A stretch of 64,000 nucleotides of DNA from Sclerurus mexicanus (lineage: Eukaryota; Chordata; Aves; Passeriformes; Furnariidae): assembly GCA_013396755.1 (NCBI GenBank), contig VWZF01003005.1, positions 612,913 to 676,912 of the forward strand, in the 5' to 3' direction. The notes beneath the pieces were generated by a model. It searched no databases. It worked only from the letters and a program-made list of their open reading frames with translations, and was not told where the DNA came from. Both the position numbers and the translations under genes were made by a program. Below are positions 13,616 to 27,509 of the stretch, in pieces (positions within the stretch are counted from its first letter, which is position 1; the number at the start of each line of letters is the position of its first letter).

Positions 13616-16600
13616 TATTTAAAATTTTATTAGTTCTCCCCATTGAGAATTTTTTTTTAGAATGTATTTTAAACAAAAAATCTTTCATATATCCTTTCAA
13701 TTTTCTTTTATGCTCAGATTACTTTCTGCATTGCTCCAAAAAATAAATATTTCAGTGAAAGTTGCTTATCAACCATAAAATATCTACAAGTCCCAGAAAT
13801 AATAATTTGTTGTTGGAGCATGTTTCACCAGTCTGTAGAGTGTTATTCACAGAAGTGCTTTAGTGTCACATAGCACACCATAGCGTGAAGATCTGTCAGC
13901 TTGTACAGTGAGCTTTATGCTGCTCAGAGGAAATCTGTAAATAAATTGGGTTTGTTATGTAAGATAGTTTTAGATTTCTATTCATGGATAAAATAAAGCC
14001 TGAGTATGCAAGTATACAGATGGGAGTTTATGTACATTTCTAGAAGATGAAAAGAATACTCAAAGAGTAATTTTAGTGGAATTCATAAGGTGAAGATTTA
14101 CAGGGCTTTTTTGCTTGCTTTACTGTAGCCAGATCGGTTTGTTTATGAAATAATGTGGATATTGAGGGTAGAGCCTATTGTTAGTGTAAAATTAACAGCA
14201 GGCATTTTCCCTGTTTTTTCATAGAAGTGTTTCTGTCTGATGTTTCCTAGTAGCAACTACGTTTGCTACTCCATCTTGCAATGTAGCTTGAGCCCCTGCA
14301 TTTGACGTAGCGCCATGTCTTCTTGACCATTTTCCAAAAAAGGGAAAACCATCAGATTTAGGTTAATGAAGGTATTTTAAATCTGGGCAGCTGCCCCAGC
14401 CATTTTTCTTTTCTGTCTTCTATATCAGACTGAAGAAACATGATTTATTGCTTGTCTTCTGGTTCCTCCTGGGCCATATTTTGTTCCTTTGTTTACTCTC
14501 TTCTTCTGCAAGCCTGTATGCAGAGACATGAAAATGCTGTATTGCATATGCTGTTGGATTTCTGTACCACTTGAATGGAAAAGGTACATCTGGGAAGTCA
14601 TCCATTCAGTGTGCTGCTGTTAGATACTAGAAACAGGCATTTGAAGAATGGAAATGTGAACCTATAGGTGAGGAAAGCTAGCTGGAACCAGTGGAAGCTG
14701 TTGTCAAAATGTTACCTTCCCCTTAGTGTTGAGAGAAGAACAAATTTCAAAGAAGTTGTGCTGGAAGATGTGAGGTGAACTGGTCTGAGTATCTATTGCT
14801 GCCCTGTATCCAGTGAATTTTGCCCTGCTGGAGGAGCTGTAGGTTTGCAAAAGAAAGACTGAGCGCTTGCTCTGAAACATATGCTGTCAGTATTTCAGCA
14901 TATGATCTCAGACCAAAGCACCAGGCATCTTTGGAGACTGGGAAAGGATACAGGAGAGTAACAGAGGAACTCACATCACACCAAACAGATATCATGCAGA
15001 CCTCTATCTGTCAAGCATAAAATAATAATTGCCTTATGTATGTGCAGTGTCATTCTTGGAACAGCAGTTACAAGCTAAGGGATGAGCTGCAATGGAAGTT
15101 TCTTTTGAATTGCCCAAATAAGAGAGAATCTTTTGCCCCCAAATAATTGCTCACTGCAAGGGCTGCAGTCCATACAGAAGTAGGCATAGCTGAAGGCTTA
15201 ACCTTGCTGGATCACTGAGAGAGCTTATTCAAACTTTAAACCACACTTGGTATGACAGAACATGACTCATAAGTCCTTGGGTGGAATAGCTGCCAATCTC
15301 AAAAATAAGTTTTATTTACAGCAAAGTTAACTTACTTAGCATAAGTTAGAATAAGATAACTCTTCAGTCAAGGAAAGCTCGGAATTGCCAATGAAACAGA
15401 GGAAATACCATATGTGAAAATAAATCTCTTTTGAGTCCTTGCAGGGCAGTTTCCTCCAGCCTTCTTCTAGAAAGACCTTCTAGTTCAACAGCTTCCAGCG
15501 GCTTCCAGCATTGAAACAACCTCAGCAAGTCCCCCTGGGGTCTCTAGGATATATTCCTGTCACCTTTACACTTGCTTGACGGCTTACTCTGCAGAAGTCA
15601 GTTGTGCTGCAGGAGAGTAATATCTCACTTCTTCTTGCTTTCTTCCTGATTGCTCCATCCAGTCTTCCAAAAGGTTCTGTCTGCTGCACCTCTTAGTGGC
15701 TCTCATTTAGGTGGATCCACTTGACTCAGAGTGAAGCATTCCCTTCCAGTCACCGCCCTTGGAAAAAAAAGTAAAAAAGGCAATTATTTTTAATACTGAG
15801 GTTGCAAACTGCAAACAAGCAAGTTCTTCAATTATCCAAATTGAATATATAGGGCATCTTTCTGTAGGAAGGCCCTGATTCACCAGATCACAACAGTGTA
15901 TTTTGCACATGTTCTGTGGATCCTTGACAGGACTCAGTATTTGCATGTTGCTAAGCTGTGCTGGATGTGGCAATGCAAGAGCTACTGAAGACAGCTATGA
16001 GGCTGTTGTGGGGAGGACAACTATTTTAAGGTGTACCTTGGAGGCAGGAATGGAAAGGAAATTGCATCCCTCTTGCTCATTAAAAACAAGGGTGTTCTAA
16101 TAAAAATCAAAGAGTGTTTTTTATAACATTTCTTACTACAAGTGGCTGCATACACATAGGAATCTCATTTTTTATCATTTTATTCAAAATTACACAGTGT
16201 AAATGGTAGGAACAGAAATGCAAGTGTGAAAAAAGTACATATTCAGTGACCTTTCCTAATACCATATAGAAGGAGTTTTTAAGCAGCAAGAAAATTTTAC
16301 CGAGAGGACTGGAGCAGGAGACAAATATGAAAATAAACAACTTTTTACAGTAAAGATGTAAATTTTTTTGTTCTTCCTTTTCAGGAATTATGGTTCCTGT
16401 AGCTTAAACAATCGGCATTATGTGCCTGCACTGCTGAAGTTTCAGTGATGAATAATAAATTATGATCTTGTGAATTGTGTGGTAAAATGCAATCCGTTAC
16501 TATATATTACCATCTGGTTTCTTTTAATTTTATCTTTTTGAACGGCAACACAATCCTCATTGTCAACATATTTTTCTGATGGATAGATCTGTTAATCCGT

Positions 16601-17559
16601 GTTTAAAATGCAGAGTTTCAAAATTAATCGAATGAAGGCATGGAGTATATTGATGATGTAGGCTGGAAATAATAAAAAAAAAATTAGGTAAAGAGGTCAC
16701 AAGCCATTTCCAAATTTTTCAAAAGCTTGGAAAGGCAATAGAATAGATTTAATTCATCATTATATTTTCTTTCAGAAATAACATTGCCCCAATCAATCAG
16801 CCTCAGCTGTCGTATTTGTTTTTTACACTAGCCATATTCATGTGTATAAATTTTCAGGCATCGGTGTGTAAATCAGTACTCCAAAACAATAGCCATAGAA
16901 TTTGGAATTGGTACAAATTGAACCTATTTAAAATCCTTCAACATATGAAGCCAAGGATTCAGACTTAGTCCCTCAAGGGGGTAAACTGGACCCCCTCTTT
17001 TCTGATGCTGAAGGACGTTTGCCAAGTGTCCCCAGTGGATTGCACATCCCAAGAGAGAAAGAGGAAGCACAGCAGCCCTTGTGCAGGAGCCTGGGGATCA
17101 GAGAATTCTCCTGGAGCGCTGCAGTGACAGGAAATCTAGTGCTTACTTCAGTGAGCTTTAAATGGTTTCATTTTGGAGCAAATTAGTTTCATCACAAAAG
17201 GCTGCTATGGCTCCACCTCCAAAATGTCCTCAAGCTCACTGATAAGCATTTCTCCATGAGGATAGAAAGAGACATGAGGTCTCATTTTGACAGAGGACTG
17301 CTTTGAACATGGGTCACTCACAGAGAGCGTTGTCTAACCCGTGGATCTCCTGTTAAAGCATGAAGAGTTCCGGTGCTGACGCCCCGTGTCCGCACCACTG
17401 GTCACTGTGGCTCTGTACTGAGCCCGTGTCAGTGGCTGCAGATTGCAGGGGGCTGAGGTGGTGACTTGCTGTGAATCCCTACACGTCAGCCAAAGCTGCC
17501 TCCAGCCTGTCATGAGGAACATGAAAACAGCCATGGAAAAAACTGCCTTGTGTACAAAA

Positions 17560-17880
17560 ACTTACCCACTGAGCATCAAAACATTATGTAACCAGAGACC
17601 CACGCTGCCTCTGCCCAAACGTGGTTCAGAAGGAAACGAGCAGCTTGCTGGAGGCTGGAGACAAGCTGTTTTGTGTAGAGGACTCTACACCCAAGTAGGG
17701 GACCCTCACCCCTGAGGGACTGTGACCCACGCACAACCTATGCTGGAGCAGTACCTGAGGGCACTGCAGCCCATCAGAGTCCTGGGCTAGAGCAGGGACA
17801 TTGAGGAAAAGGGCAGCATTCAGCACAGAGCAGGAGAAGTGGTTAAGCACACAGTGACAGAAAGAAACTGTCACAGATAC
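17560..17880. mobile_element. Probable LTR relic, opposite orientation to copies 1 and 2
   Basis: The segment 'gggactgtgaccca', 'cctatgctggagcagtacct' and 'gagggcactgcagcccat' reads as the reverse complement of the 'atgggctgcag...tgctccagc..tggg' modules seen in the LTR copies at 6698 and 56954. The match is module-like and degenerate. Boundaries are guessed, and unrelated GC-rich sequence remains possible. Confidence 0.35.
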
Positions 17881-20419
17881 TCTCAACTTCCTACACTGCC
17901 TGTCACCTCATCACAGGAATTTTGATGGACTGAGTATAATCCACAGCAAAACCAGGGAAAATTGACACCAGGAAGTGCAGAGGACAGATGGTTGTGCAAG
18001 TGTCTATTTCAATGTTTATTTTCTTTTTTTTTTAAAAAACTGCAATCAGCAATGAGAGGTTTGTTTTTGTTTGCGGTAAATTAATTCAATTAAAATTACC
18101 TGCCTCTAGACTGTTTTGCTCACAACAGAGTCCTGAGCACATAAAGGTGCCTCCCTCCAACCTGGAGCTAAGCACATGGTGACTTTTAGTACAGAATCAT
18201 AAACAAAACCCTTTTCTGGGCATATTCTATGTATGTGGCCTCCTCTTGCAGCTCTGATTTTTCTCAGTTGCATTTTTAAGATTCGTATTTTCTCTGTGCA
18301 TTGCGCACACAGACATAGTGCCTGTTCTCATGGGATAGGCTTTCCCTAGGTCACAAGGCACTTGAAGATCTGGTATTTACCATTAGAAAGCTTTAAGCCT
18401 TGCTGTGATTTATGCTAACTTTTGTGGTTAGGCCTAGTAATGAGTGTTAATGAATAGTTTGGCATATATCTGCCATACATACAGTAAGTTCTTGGTTTGG
18501 CTTGCTTTTTTATTCCCCCCTGATCAGGTTCCTCAAAGAAAAGATAATTGGTTTTCAAAATTATGTTTTTCTTGTTTATTTTCCAGTGAGAGCAAAGTTT
18601 TTCATTTAAAATGTTCTATCTTTAGTAACTGGTGAATGTAATTGTTAAAGAGCAATTGGGAGATTTTAATAAGATATATATTCCGTGACTAAGCCAAAGA
18701 GAAACTTTCATTCCTGAGACAGAAATATAATGGAAATCATTCTTGTTCCCTTTTATTTAGACCGTTGTAAAGAAACAGAAGGTCTCCTTTATGAATGCAG
18801 TAACAGCATATACCCTCCAGACATCTGCCTGTTCTTTGATTTCCACCTAGTGTGAGTCAGCTTCCTCTGTCTTCAAGGCTAGGAAGTGAGCTGTTGAATG
18901 AGCAGTGATGCTGACTGCTGTTCAGAAAAGAGGTGTTAAAATATACAGCCTGCAATATTAAAATTTATCACTATTTCACAAGAAGTAGGACAGATCTTTA
19001 CTGTAGGTTCACTTTTCATTAATATATGGGTGAAATAAACTTCTAGAATTAGCTTCTGCTTGAATGAACTTTTATCTCTATTTAGATTGGCTGTTTCATG
19101 GGCCAAACCTGTGTTTAGTTACTTCTACTCCTGACTAGTCTAATACAGATATTGTGATTTTTGATTCATTTCTATTGCTGTCTGGCCCTGCTTCTGACCG
19201 CTCTGACCCACTTTGAAGTGTTTATGAGCTCCTGGCAGGCATAGCTGGGTGTTTGATCCTTGGTTTTGAGCCTTATTCTGTGGGGTGACTAACATCTGTT
19301 CACACAAATGTGTGATATCTCTATAGTATCAACACATTGGAAAATCACCAGTGAAATACAGAAAGAAATCTGTGCTGCACTGGTATTCTCTAAGCAGATG
19401 GCAAGAACATCAGCAGGCAATGTCAGAGGTAAAAACAACCAGTTTCATGCTAACAAAAAGAGCATGGAGGAGAGCTGACAGTGTGCTTCAGACACAATCT
19501 TCTAACTTAAATGCAATGCTGTGCCTTAGAAATGCTCTTGCTTTTGCTTTGGATTTGATGCTTTCAGCCATGAGGTTTGGCTCTAAATGGGGCAGCTGAA
19601 CAGGAAACTTCAAGCAGTACTTTGAATATCTTCCCTGACATGTCTCCTGGATGGTTTGAAGGAAGAGAGAGATGTGCCTCGTTTTGTTCATTTCTATTGA
19701 AAAAATTAGCATACAATTCTTCTCATCAAAGTGTGAAATGAGATGTACTGGAGTTAAAGGGTTTATTGTTTTAAAGGAATAGTGTCGAGCAATTGACAGT
19801 GTTATAATACTTCATCATTGGGTGACATAGTAATAAACATGTTAATCTCATCAAAAATTTGCAAAATGTTGCTTCTGTCTATTCATCAGTTCTTGAAATA
19901 TATGAAACTGAAAGCAAGAGTTAACAGGATCACATGGAAACAAACCTTGAAAATCTGTCAGTTAATTAAGCAGCTCTGGCTGTGTATATCAGCATGTTCT
20001 GTTTACTCTATTGTTTTGCTGTTTGATGACTCGTCACTTGAACAGCCTCAGGATAGGCACGTATTCTGAAGGTATAGTGAACATCATTTGCAAAATTAGT
20101 CATGAACAGCCTGCATATGCAAACTGTTAACTATGCATAAACATTAAACACTCCCTAAGTTCCATGCAGGAATTTTTCTTTGCCAAATATGTGGTGAGCC
20201 TGTGAATTTAAATTAGCTTTCAGATCCCTACACTGGAACCGTGGCAGCGAAGCAATGCTTCCAGGTAGCTTTAATGTTGTTTGGAGATGAAGGTGACCGG
20301 ATAGATGCTAGCTCTACGTTCACAGAGCTACTCAGCAGCAAATGAGCTGGGCACTGCTTATTTAGCCTGAGAACCATTCAGTCAAAAGCCTGCATCAGCT
20401 GTACCTTTCTTGAGAAGTG

Positions 20420-20760
20420 AGCAAGTCACACCACTGATGTTTTGCCATTGCAAAATTCTTTGAAGACTACTCTCCCCTTTCTGGAGGCATGGTTGAAGCT
20501 CAGAGACAGGTTGGGGAGGGCAGCCCCTCTTCCCCAGACAGAGGCTCCTTGGAAGCACTGCAGGGACAGATCCTTGTCTGGCCCTTCCATGGGCTTCACC
20601 CTGGCCCTGGTCCAGTCCCAGCACCTGGGTAGACGTGTCTCATCACCATGGTCTGAGCTGGTGATCTGGGCCATTGGCAGCCCCCACTCGGGGCTCCCTT
20701 TCTCAAGGGAGCAGCTCCTGGATACCTACGTCTTGTCTTCTGCAAAATAACTTCCTGACG
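20420..20760. other. GC-richer intronic block of unknown nature
   Basis: About 340 bp stand out from AT-rich surroundings by higher GC, several CpG sites and open frames of 80-110 codons on both strands. None of the translations resembles a known protein, and there is no splice or phase relation to ADCY2. Open frames on both strands are expected when TA-containing stops become rare. An old unclassified repeat is the likeliest explanation. Confidence 0.3.
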
Positions 20761-22990
20761 ACATTTGCATTCCATGACTAGGGAAGTAGTGAGGACTGAG
20801 AGGATGGTGCTTTCCACTTGTGTGTATTGATTTTCTAGTGTTATTCTGGGTCCTGGCATTGCCAGCCTGGAAATTTCACCAAAAGAGTCATAAAACAAAT
20901 AAAGTGTTGTGCTTGGGGATTTAAAAACCTTCCTCATTTTCCATGAGTGTTATAAGCAATGAAGGGCCCTTTAGGAGAACAGATGAGAGTTCACAATTCC
21001 ATCATCAGGAAAGATGTTATCTGGGACATAAAGCCTGTGCTAACCGTGATTGAAAGCAAAAGCAGCAATTAGATATGTAAAGAAATGGTTCAATATGGCA
21101 AAAGTTGTGACATGTAGGAGATTTCTACATGTCAGGAAAAATCTTTAATCCTTGTCTGGTTTTGTCAAGGCCAGTGTTTTGGAAGTATTCCAGAAGAAAC
21201 GTCATCATAATGAAGGGGCTGCCACTAGATAGAAAAATTATAAACTATCAGTATGAAATAAAAGATGCAGCTGTGGTGGTTTTGCATTTGGAAAGAAATA
21301 GAGTGATGTACTCAATAACTTGGTAGGAAATCGAGTCATGAGAATGCTTCTCAGTTTTTAATGGGAAACAGGATAGGGTTAAGTAACCTTCCAAAATCAG
21401 AAGGTTTCAATAAGATGTTTGATTGCAGTGTGCTTAGCATAAAAGTACTGACACTCCCCATGAAAAGAGCACAGTCTAATGGATTTTGAGTGGAGTAACT
21501 GGAAATTATCAGTGGAGATGTTCACTGAATTGGCATGTGTGTCATGTTCTGCAAGAACCACATCTTGTTTATGCTATTAGGTATTTTGTATTAATGATCT
21601 GGGAGGTGTGTGAAGACATTCATAGACAATCATTTTTGCAGAAAACACAAATATTGGTCTGATAGTAAATACTGTAATACGGAACTAATCAAGAGAGTTT
21701 AGAACTGTCTGAAGAGTCATAATTCCAGAAGCAAAGGGTATGGGCCATAGCTAGGATATTGTAAGGCTGCAATTTCAAAAAATCTTTTGGACACAATAGC
21801 AGACATGGAACGACAGACAGGGAACTCCAGGGATGTTACAGCAGAAAGTTGTGCAGTGTAAATCATGGGCATATTGAAGAGAATAAAGCTGGGGAGTATG
21901 TGCATGCATGTCTTTGTTTACTGGAGCAAAATGTTAGGATTTGTGTCAAAAAAACTTTGAAAAATGTTTGAAGGTTGTTTGGGGTTTTGAGAAGAGAGTG
22001 CAGAAAATACTTAAGAGCAGCTTTCTAGAGCTGTTTACCTTATCAAAAAGAGAGTTACCTGCATTTAACTTTACACGAAAAGAGTATAGGCATTAATCTT
22101 AAATTGAGAAAGCTATAACAGGGCCAAGACTTCAAAGTAAGGAATACAGAACACATTTTTAACAGTTTTTAACAGTTTAGCTGATTAACCACTAAAACAA
22201 ACTGCTGAGGAGTTGATGAATTCTCCATCTCTTGATGTCTCTGTAATCAAGATTGAATACCTTTGTATGAGTAAAATTGTATGAGTGTATATGAGTAAAG
22301 TCAATTTATTGGCCTTAGTACAAGTAATTTAAGGGCATAATAGCACGTACTTTTAAAAAATAATCTCCCCTCCCAGTTAGGAGTCCAAGTTAGCTTGAAG
22401 AAAAAATAATTTACAACTGTTTATCCTTATAGGTGTATTTGAGAGAATTGGCTTGAGGTCTGTGTAAAACAGTAGCTTAATTTAACAAACAAGTACCCTG
22501 TTGATCACTGTCTCTATCAGCTTCATGGTTATTTCATCATTTTGTGATCAGGAGTTACAAAACTACTTTCTTGTAGGTTATTTCTACATTTCAAGAGCAG
22601 TTGAAAATTTAATTTTATTCATGTTTATTTGTTAACTTGTTTTGAAGCAGGATACATGTATAGGCTAATTGCTTCTTGAGCTCTTACTGCTGACTTACTG
22701 ACCTGCTTTGTCAAACTTGCTAAATAGATGACTAGACATATGCCACAGGAATCTGAAAACAAAATCCAACCCACAGGAAATCAGAATTCAATATTCAGCA
22801 CCCTAAATGACATTGAAAGGACAAAAATATCCATATATGTGTTTACAGAGTCAAAAATATTCCTGTAGTCCTTTACTGATATACAAATATGTAGTTCTTC
22901 TGCAGTCTGCTTGAACATCAGAAGAAGCTTAACAACACAGACATTTCTTCCAGTAAGACCAAAACTTGGCCCTGCATATGAGAGAGATAT

Positions 22991-23009
22991 GAGAGAGAGA
23001 GAGAGAGAG
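22991..23009 (+). repeat. (GA)n microsatellite
   Basis: A run of about nine to ten GA units follows a partly degenerate 'gagagatat' lead. It is simple-sequence DNA in the intron, with no function implied. Confidence 0.9.
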
Positions 23010-26000
23010 CTGCTCCTTCAGGAATTCAGTATTAGATTCTGTGAATTGCCTTGAAGGACAGTAAAGCACTAAGCTAATTTTAATGTTGTATCAGACTACC
23101 TTTCTCCATAATGACATTTTATTGTCTATCTTATTCAAGAAACTGGACTAGATGGAAGAATACTTGGCCTTTAAATCTATAAATCTTTAGAATTATGCTA
23201 CAGTAAAGAGTTGATAGTTGTGTAATCTCCTACAAATGAGTGAATCAGTGTTGATAGTTTACATAACAAAACAGAAATGAGAAAATAAATAAAGCATTAT
23301 TGCCTCAACTCAAGAAGAGGTTGATATGTGAAACATGCACTTTAAAAAATGTATTGTACCAAGGAATTGAGGGTATTTTGCCTATTTACTGCATAACAAC
23401 ATCATGATACTGTGCAGGATACTCAAATGCAATTGCTACCTTGCAGAAACCAGCAGAGTGCTATGTTTAAATGAACTATGCTAACTTACTCTAGCTAAAC
23501 AAACAACTAGGGTTTATCAAGCTTTAGAGGAGTGATGTGTAACTGCAAATCATTGCTAAAGTCATCTGTATGATTCAGGGAAAATTCTGACAAAGAAATA
23601 GACTTGGATGTGAGAGATTGAGAGAAGGGAACTCAAATAATAGTGTGATATGTATATGGAAAGTCTTCAGTTGGAGAATCCAGGGAGGATGACTACTTGC
23701 TATCCTTCTACTGGGATCCAGATTGAGAAGAGAGAAGTGCTTAACCCTACAGTATTGAAAGGCACTATAATGTTGTATTCAGTACTCTGTTGTGAGCTCT
23801 GTCTTTTAGCCCTATGACTTAAAAGATCTCAACTACAAGTGACTTGAGTGGTTGAGAGGAAAGCAGAGGCCCTGAGAACATGCACAGTCAAGAAATACTC
23901 TTGTGTGCATGAATCCCATATATAGGCTGTAAGGTCATCTTGGTAGCATTTTAGGAAAGGGCGTTTATGAGGAGATTTTCATTATTGCCATAGAACAGCA
24001 GTTTTTCTTTCACCAGAAGCAGGTATTCTTATTTGCAGTCTGAAGACTTTTAAATGGTACCTCTTGACCTGCATTCAGAATTACTTAGAGTTTTTCTTAC
24101 AGACTAGCTCTGAGAATGGCTTCTCTGTCTGCTACAAATAAGCAAGTGAAGCAAGTGTTTTGTCTCTCCATTCACCTGGATTTTCATGTGTGGATTTTCT
24201 GTCCTTTTGAGAGAATAAGTACAGAGTGGAATGTATTGTTGAATATAAAGCCTGCATAAGTAGCAGTCTTGATTTGTGGTGCTCCTCTTTGTTCCATTCT
24301 GCAGGAATTTCAGTGCAGAACATCGGGAACTACAAGCTGATAAGGAATTGGTTTTGATGCTTTCATTATGCTCTTTTAAGGCACTGGAGAAGACAAAACA
24401 GGAAGGAAGAGGTGCTCTTAACAGCTTTGCATTTCTTAGGATCTTTCAGCAGAAAGAGAGGCAACAGTGTATTTGTAACTATTTTGCATTTGTCTGGCTG
24501 ACCAGCCCAGCCACAGTCTTCATAAGTAGTTGAGATTCAATTTCTTTCACAATTGTCTTTTAGTGAAAGAAATGAAAATGAACAATCCACACTATCACAC
24601 ATGTGATAACTTCAGAACTGAAATGTGAGCACTCAGAGCCTGCATGACAGAGAAGGTGGCTGAAGGCTGTGTGCGCAAGCTGTGTTCTTCACCAATTGCA
24701 CGTCTCTAAAGCCACTTCTGGTTGCAGCCTTCTCTTTGTACAGTGGAAACAGAGGAAGGAAAATGTTCTTTGAGGGGAATTCTGGTGTGGTGAACAGCTT
24801 CACCAGGATCTTTAAACAGAATGGAATAATGGTTTGTCCTGAAGAGAAAAGGAGGGAAAATATTCTGTCTCTCCTGATGTCCCCTACAAAATGAGGACAT
24901 TCTGTTTTCCCTTTTCTTATATGATTCTTTGGCTTTTAATTGACTTTATGGTTCTTCCTATGAAAACTTTATCTCTTGCTTTTTCTCTTGCTTTGTTGAA
25001 AAGCTTTATTGCTTTTCTCTGTGACCTTTTTCCATCCTCTCTGGGTTTCAAACACATAAGCAGTAACCTGGACATTGAGTATCTGCATCACTGTGTGTCT
25101 GGAATCATAACAGTCATAGGAAGATAGTGAAGGAGCTTGCGTTTACTAGCCATGGTATGACAAGAGTGTAGTGGTGTCAAATTGTAGCTAAGAGTACTCC
25201 CCTCTTCATTAATTGTGTAATTATAATTATTAATGAGTGCTGACCTATCCTATACATCACAAAACAGCAATTTTCTGTTATAAAGAGCAATGTGGAAGAA
25301 TAAGCTTTCATTATGGGAAAAAAAGAAATCGATTGGTTGTACAGGTACTCTGTTAGCAAAATACCTCCATCAAGAACCGGTGGCAATCAAACATTGCCAA
25401 TGAACATAAGCAATGAACATACATTTATCTCTTGGAAGTAAACTTTCTAAAATGCCTAAAAATGCTAAATAAATTTTCCATTTAAGATGTAAAGTCACAT
25501 TAACATTTTGATGAAAAGTCAGTTGCGTATGCTCTTCTCAGTTACAATGTGTCAAATCTGAGATCCTAGTACTAGAAAAACAATACATCTTGTGTTACTC
25601 TTGCTCGCTTTAGTCAGGCTACAAACAGTATGCTTTACCTTGAACATTTACTTCATGAGTCATCTTACTGTTTATGTGATATGCCTTAGTATGCAAAATA
25701 AACAGCAGTCCATACCTATGTGAATCAAAATTATTTTTAGATCTCATCAAAGTGGAAGGAAAAAGAAAGTTATTACTTCAGTATTATTCAGCAACAAAGT
25801 GAGATTCTGTTTTGATTCACTGAAATGCGCGTTTTTTACATAGTATGTGTAGGATCAGTTTCACAGGGCCTCATGTAAATTCTATGCTTATAAGTGCACA
25901 AATGCTAGAGAAATGTGAAGTCTTCATTGTATATGACAGAGATAGATAGCTGAGGTAGCTGCAAATATCAGAAGAGTCTATAGCCCTGTATTCCCATGCT

Positions 26001-27113
26001 CTACTCAAGGTCATTGAACCTGAATAGGAGTAATTATCCCAGGTAGAGAATTGGTTTAATGGTTACACTTCTTCTGGTACCTTCATAAATGGAACTGCAC
26101 ACTTTGCAAAAATACATGTTGTGAACTAAAGAGAATGCATCATTCTGAGTAACATCTGCAATCATCATGCACATTTTAGGTTATCATCTCTTCTGGCCTA
26201 TCTGTCTCTGACTCTGTCAAGGGCTTTTTCAGGTGTCGTCTCACTCCTCACTGGTTCAGGGTTCTGGTTTTTGTGGCTAGCCAGAATTAGTCTCTCTGCT
26301 GTGCCTAGGAGAAAATGGATAATTCTTGCTCAGTTTCAAGGTGGAGTATGATCAAAGCAAGAAGAGTTTTTTGCAGAGTTCTTGTTCATCTGTTTTCCAG
26401 AGAAATAGGAACTGAGTGTAAAGCTGTCACAGGTAAAATGGGCAAAAAGAAAATGAATTGGTGTAAGAGAGCTTTACAAGAGGAGGACCACAGTACCAAC
26501 AAATGATGAAGAAAATCATGTAGGGTTTGGAGTTCTTTTAACATTCAATTTACTTTTTAGTTGATATTTTAAAAAATATATTTTGTCAAATGCCATATTA
26601 AAGTAAGGGAAGAGTACATATCAAAATGCTCTGCAAATTTTCAAGATTTTCAATATGTTTTGTGTCACTATTTTATCTTCTATTTTCAGTCTAACAACTG
26701 CTAAAATTATGACTAAACATTTAAAATACATTTAAAAAAGGCCTTTTCTTGCCTCAATTAGATTGCATTTCCCTGAAAGTCCTCAGAACTGGCCTTGAAG
26801 CTCTTGTTTTATTTGCTGCATACTACTCAGTTGAATAGATTGCTATACATAACTTCTTCCAAAGTTAAGTTTAGCTTACCTTTTTCTGATACACACAGAG
26901 CCTTGAAGCAGCTAGGTATTACTTGGAAGCATGTATATATCTCTGTCATATTCTTCAAGTACTGATTAACTTTGGAGGCCATACCAGGTCTGAGTGCAAG
27001 CCTAATCAAAATGGTCTATAGTATTGACAACAGCATGTGCCTTGCACAGTATTGCTACCATACTAATTTTATTCTCCTTAAAGACATTGTGGGCATTTCA
27101 TTTTAAACTTTAG

Positions 27114-27262
27114 GAGCGTCTTCTACTTTCTTTACTGCCTGCGCACATTGCCATGGAAATGAAAGCAGAGATCATTCAGAGGTTACAAGGTCCGAAGGCA
27201 GGTCAGCTGGAAAACACCAACAACTTCCACAATTTGTATGTCAAAAGGCACACCAACGTAAG
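27114..27262 (+). CDS. ADCY2: ADCY2 exon: linker into C1a, residues about 241-289
   Basis: This 149-nt exon reads in phase 0 from ERLLLSLLPAHIAMEMKAEI to KRHTNV and ends with AG, the first two bases of a serine codon. ERLLLSLLP is the signature just after TM6, at the helical entry to the C1 domain, found in nearly all membrane cyclases. NLYVKRHTNVSILYADI crosses into the next exon. The acceptor is ttttaaactttag. The donor is AAG|gtattg: GT is present but it fits the consensus poorly. A tempting earlier GTAAGG at 27258 is rejected because it would lose the valine and break the frame. The exon before it, expected to end in KRQQ, was not found in the upstream 27 kb. Confidence 0.95.
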
Positions 27263-27509
27263 GTATTGTACTGTAATAAAATGTATCAAAAACATTCAGA
27301 AAAAAACTTGAAAAGAAAGTGTTAGGGGAACAATTAAGAAAGTAATTCTTTTTAATATGATTTTCAACAACTTGGTGTTTATTATCTATTAATCTGATCA
27401 AATGCTGACAATTTCATGTTCCAGAAAAGCCACAAAGGTGATAATATAATGAGGTGGTTTAGAAAAAGCCACACATTAACAGTCTCTTTTCATAATGTTT
27501 TCATGATCT

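Larger units (their letters stand above)
1..27113 (+). other. ADCY2 intron, 3' part (27.1 kb, 5' end outside)
   Basis: No coding exon was found here. I looked for the expected upstream AC2 segments (TM3-TM6 and the helix ending in KRQQ) and for other long protein matches. The stretch is AT-rich with degenerate transposon relics, listed separately: an LTR (6698-7460), a CR1 end (11946-12080), a LINE reverse-transcriptase scrap (about 13480-13615), an LTR relic (about 17560-17880) and a weak LINE-like trace (about 21570-21680). Between these I see single-copy-looking AT-rich DNA. Some blocks (770-1000, 16380-16930, 20080-20230) have the texture of conserved noncoding elements. Missing a very short exon by eye is possible. 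Confidence 0.75.

Noticed and set aside
24430..24480. QQKERQQ translation resembling the KRQQ end of the missing upstream ADCY2 exon
   Set aside because: The preceding residues (FAFLRIF) do not match the expected charged helix, and the base after CAG is not a GT donor.
27258..27263. Alternative donor GTAAGG inside the end of the first exon
   Set aside because: Use would remove bases needed for the conserved Val-Ser and break the phase with the exon at 28552.
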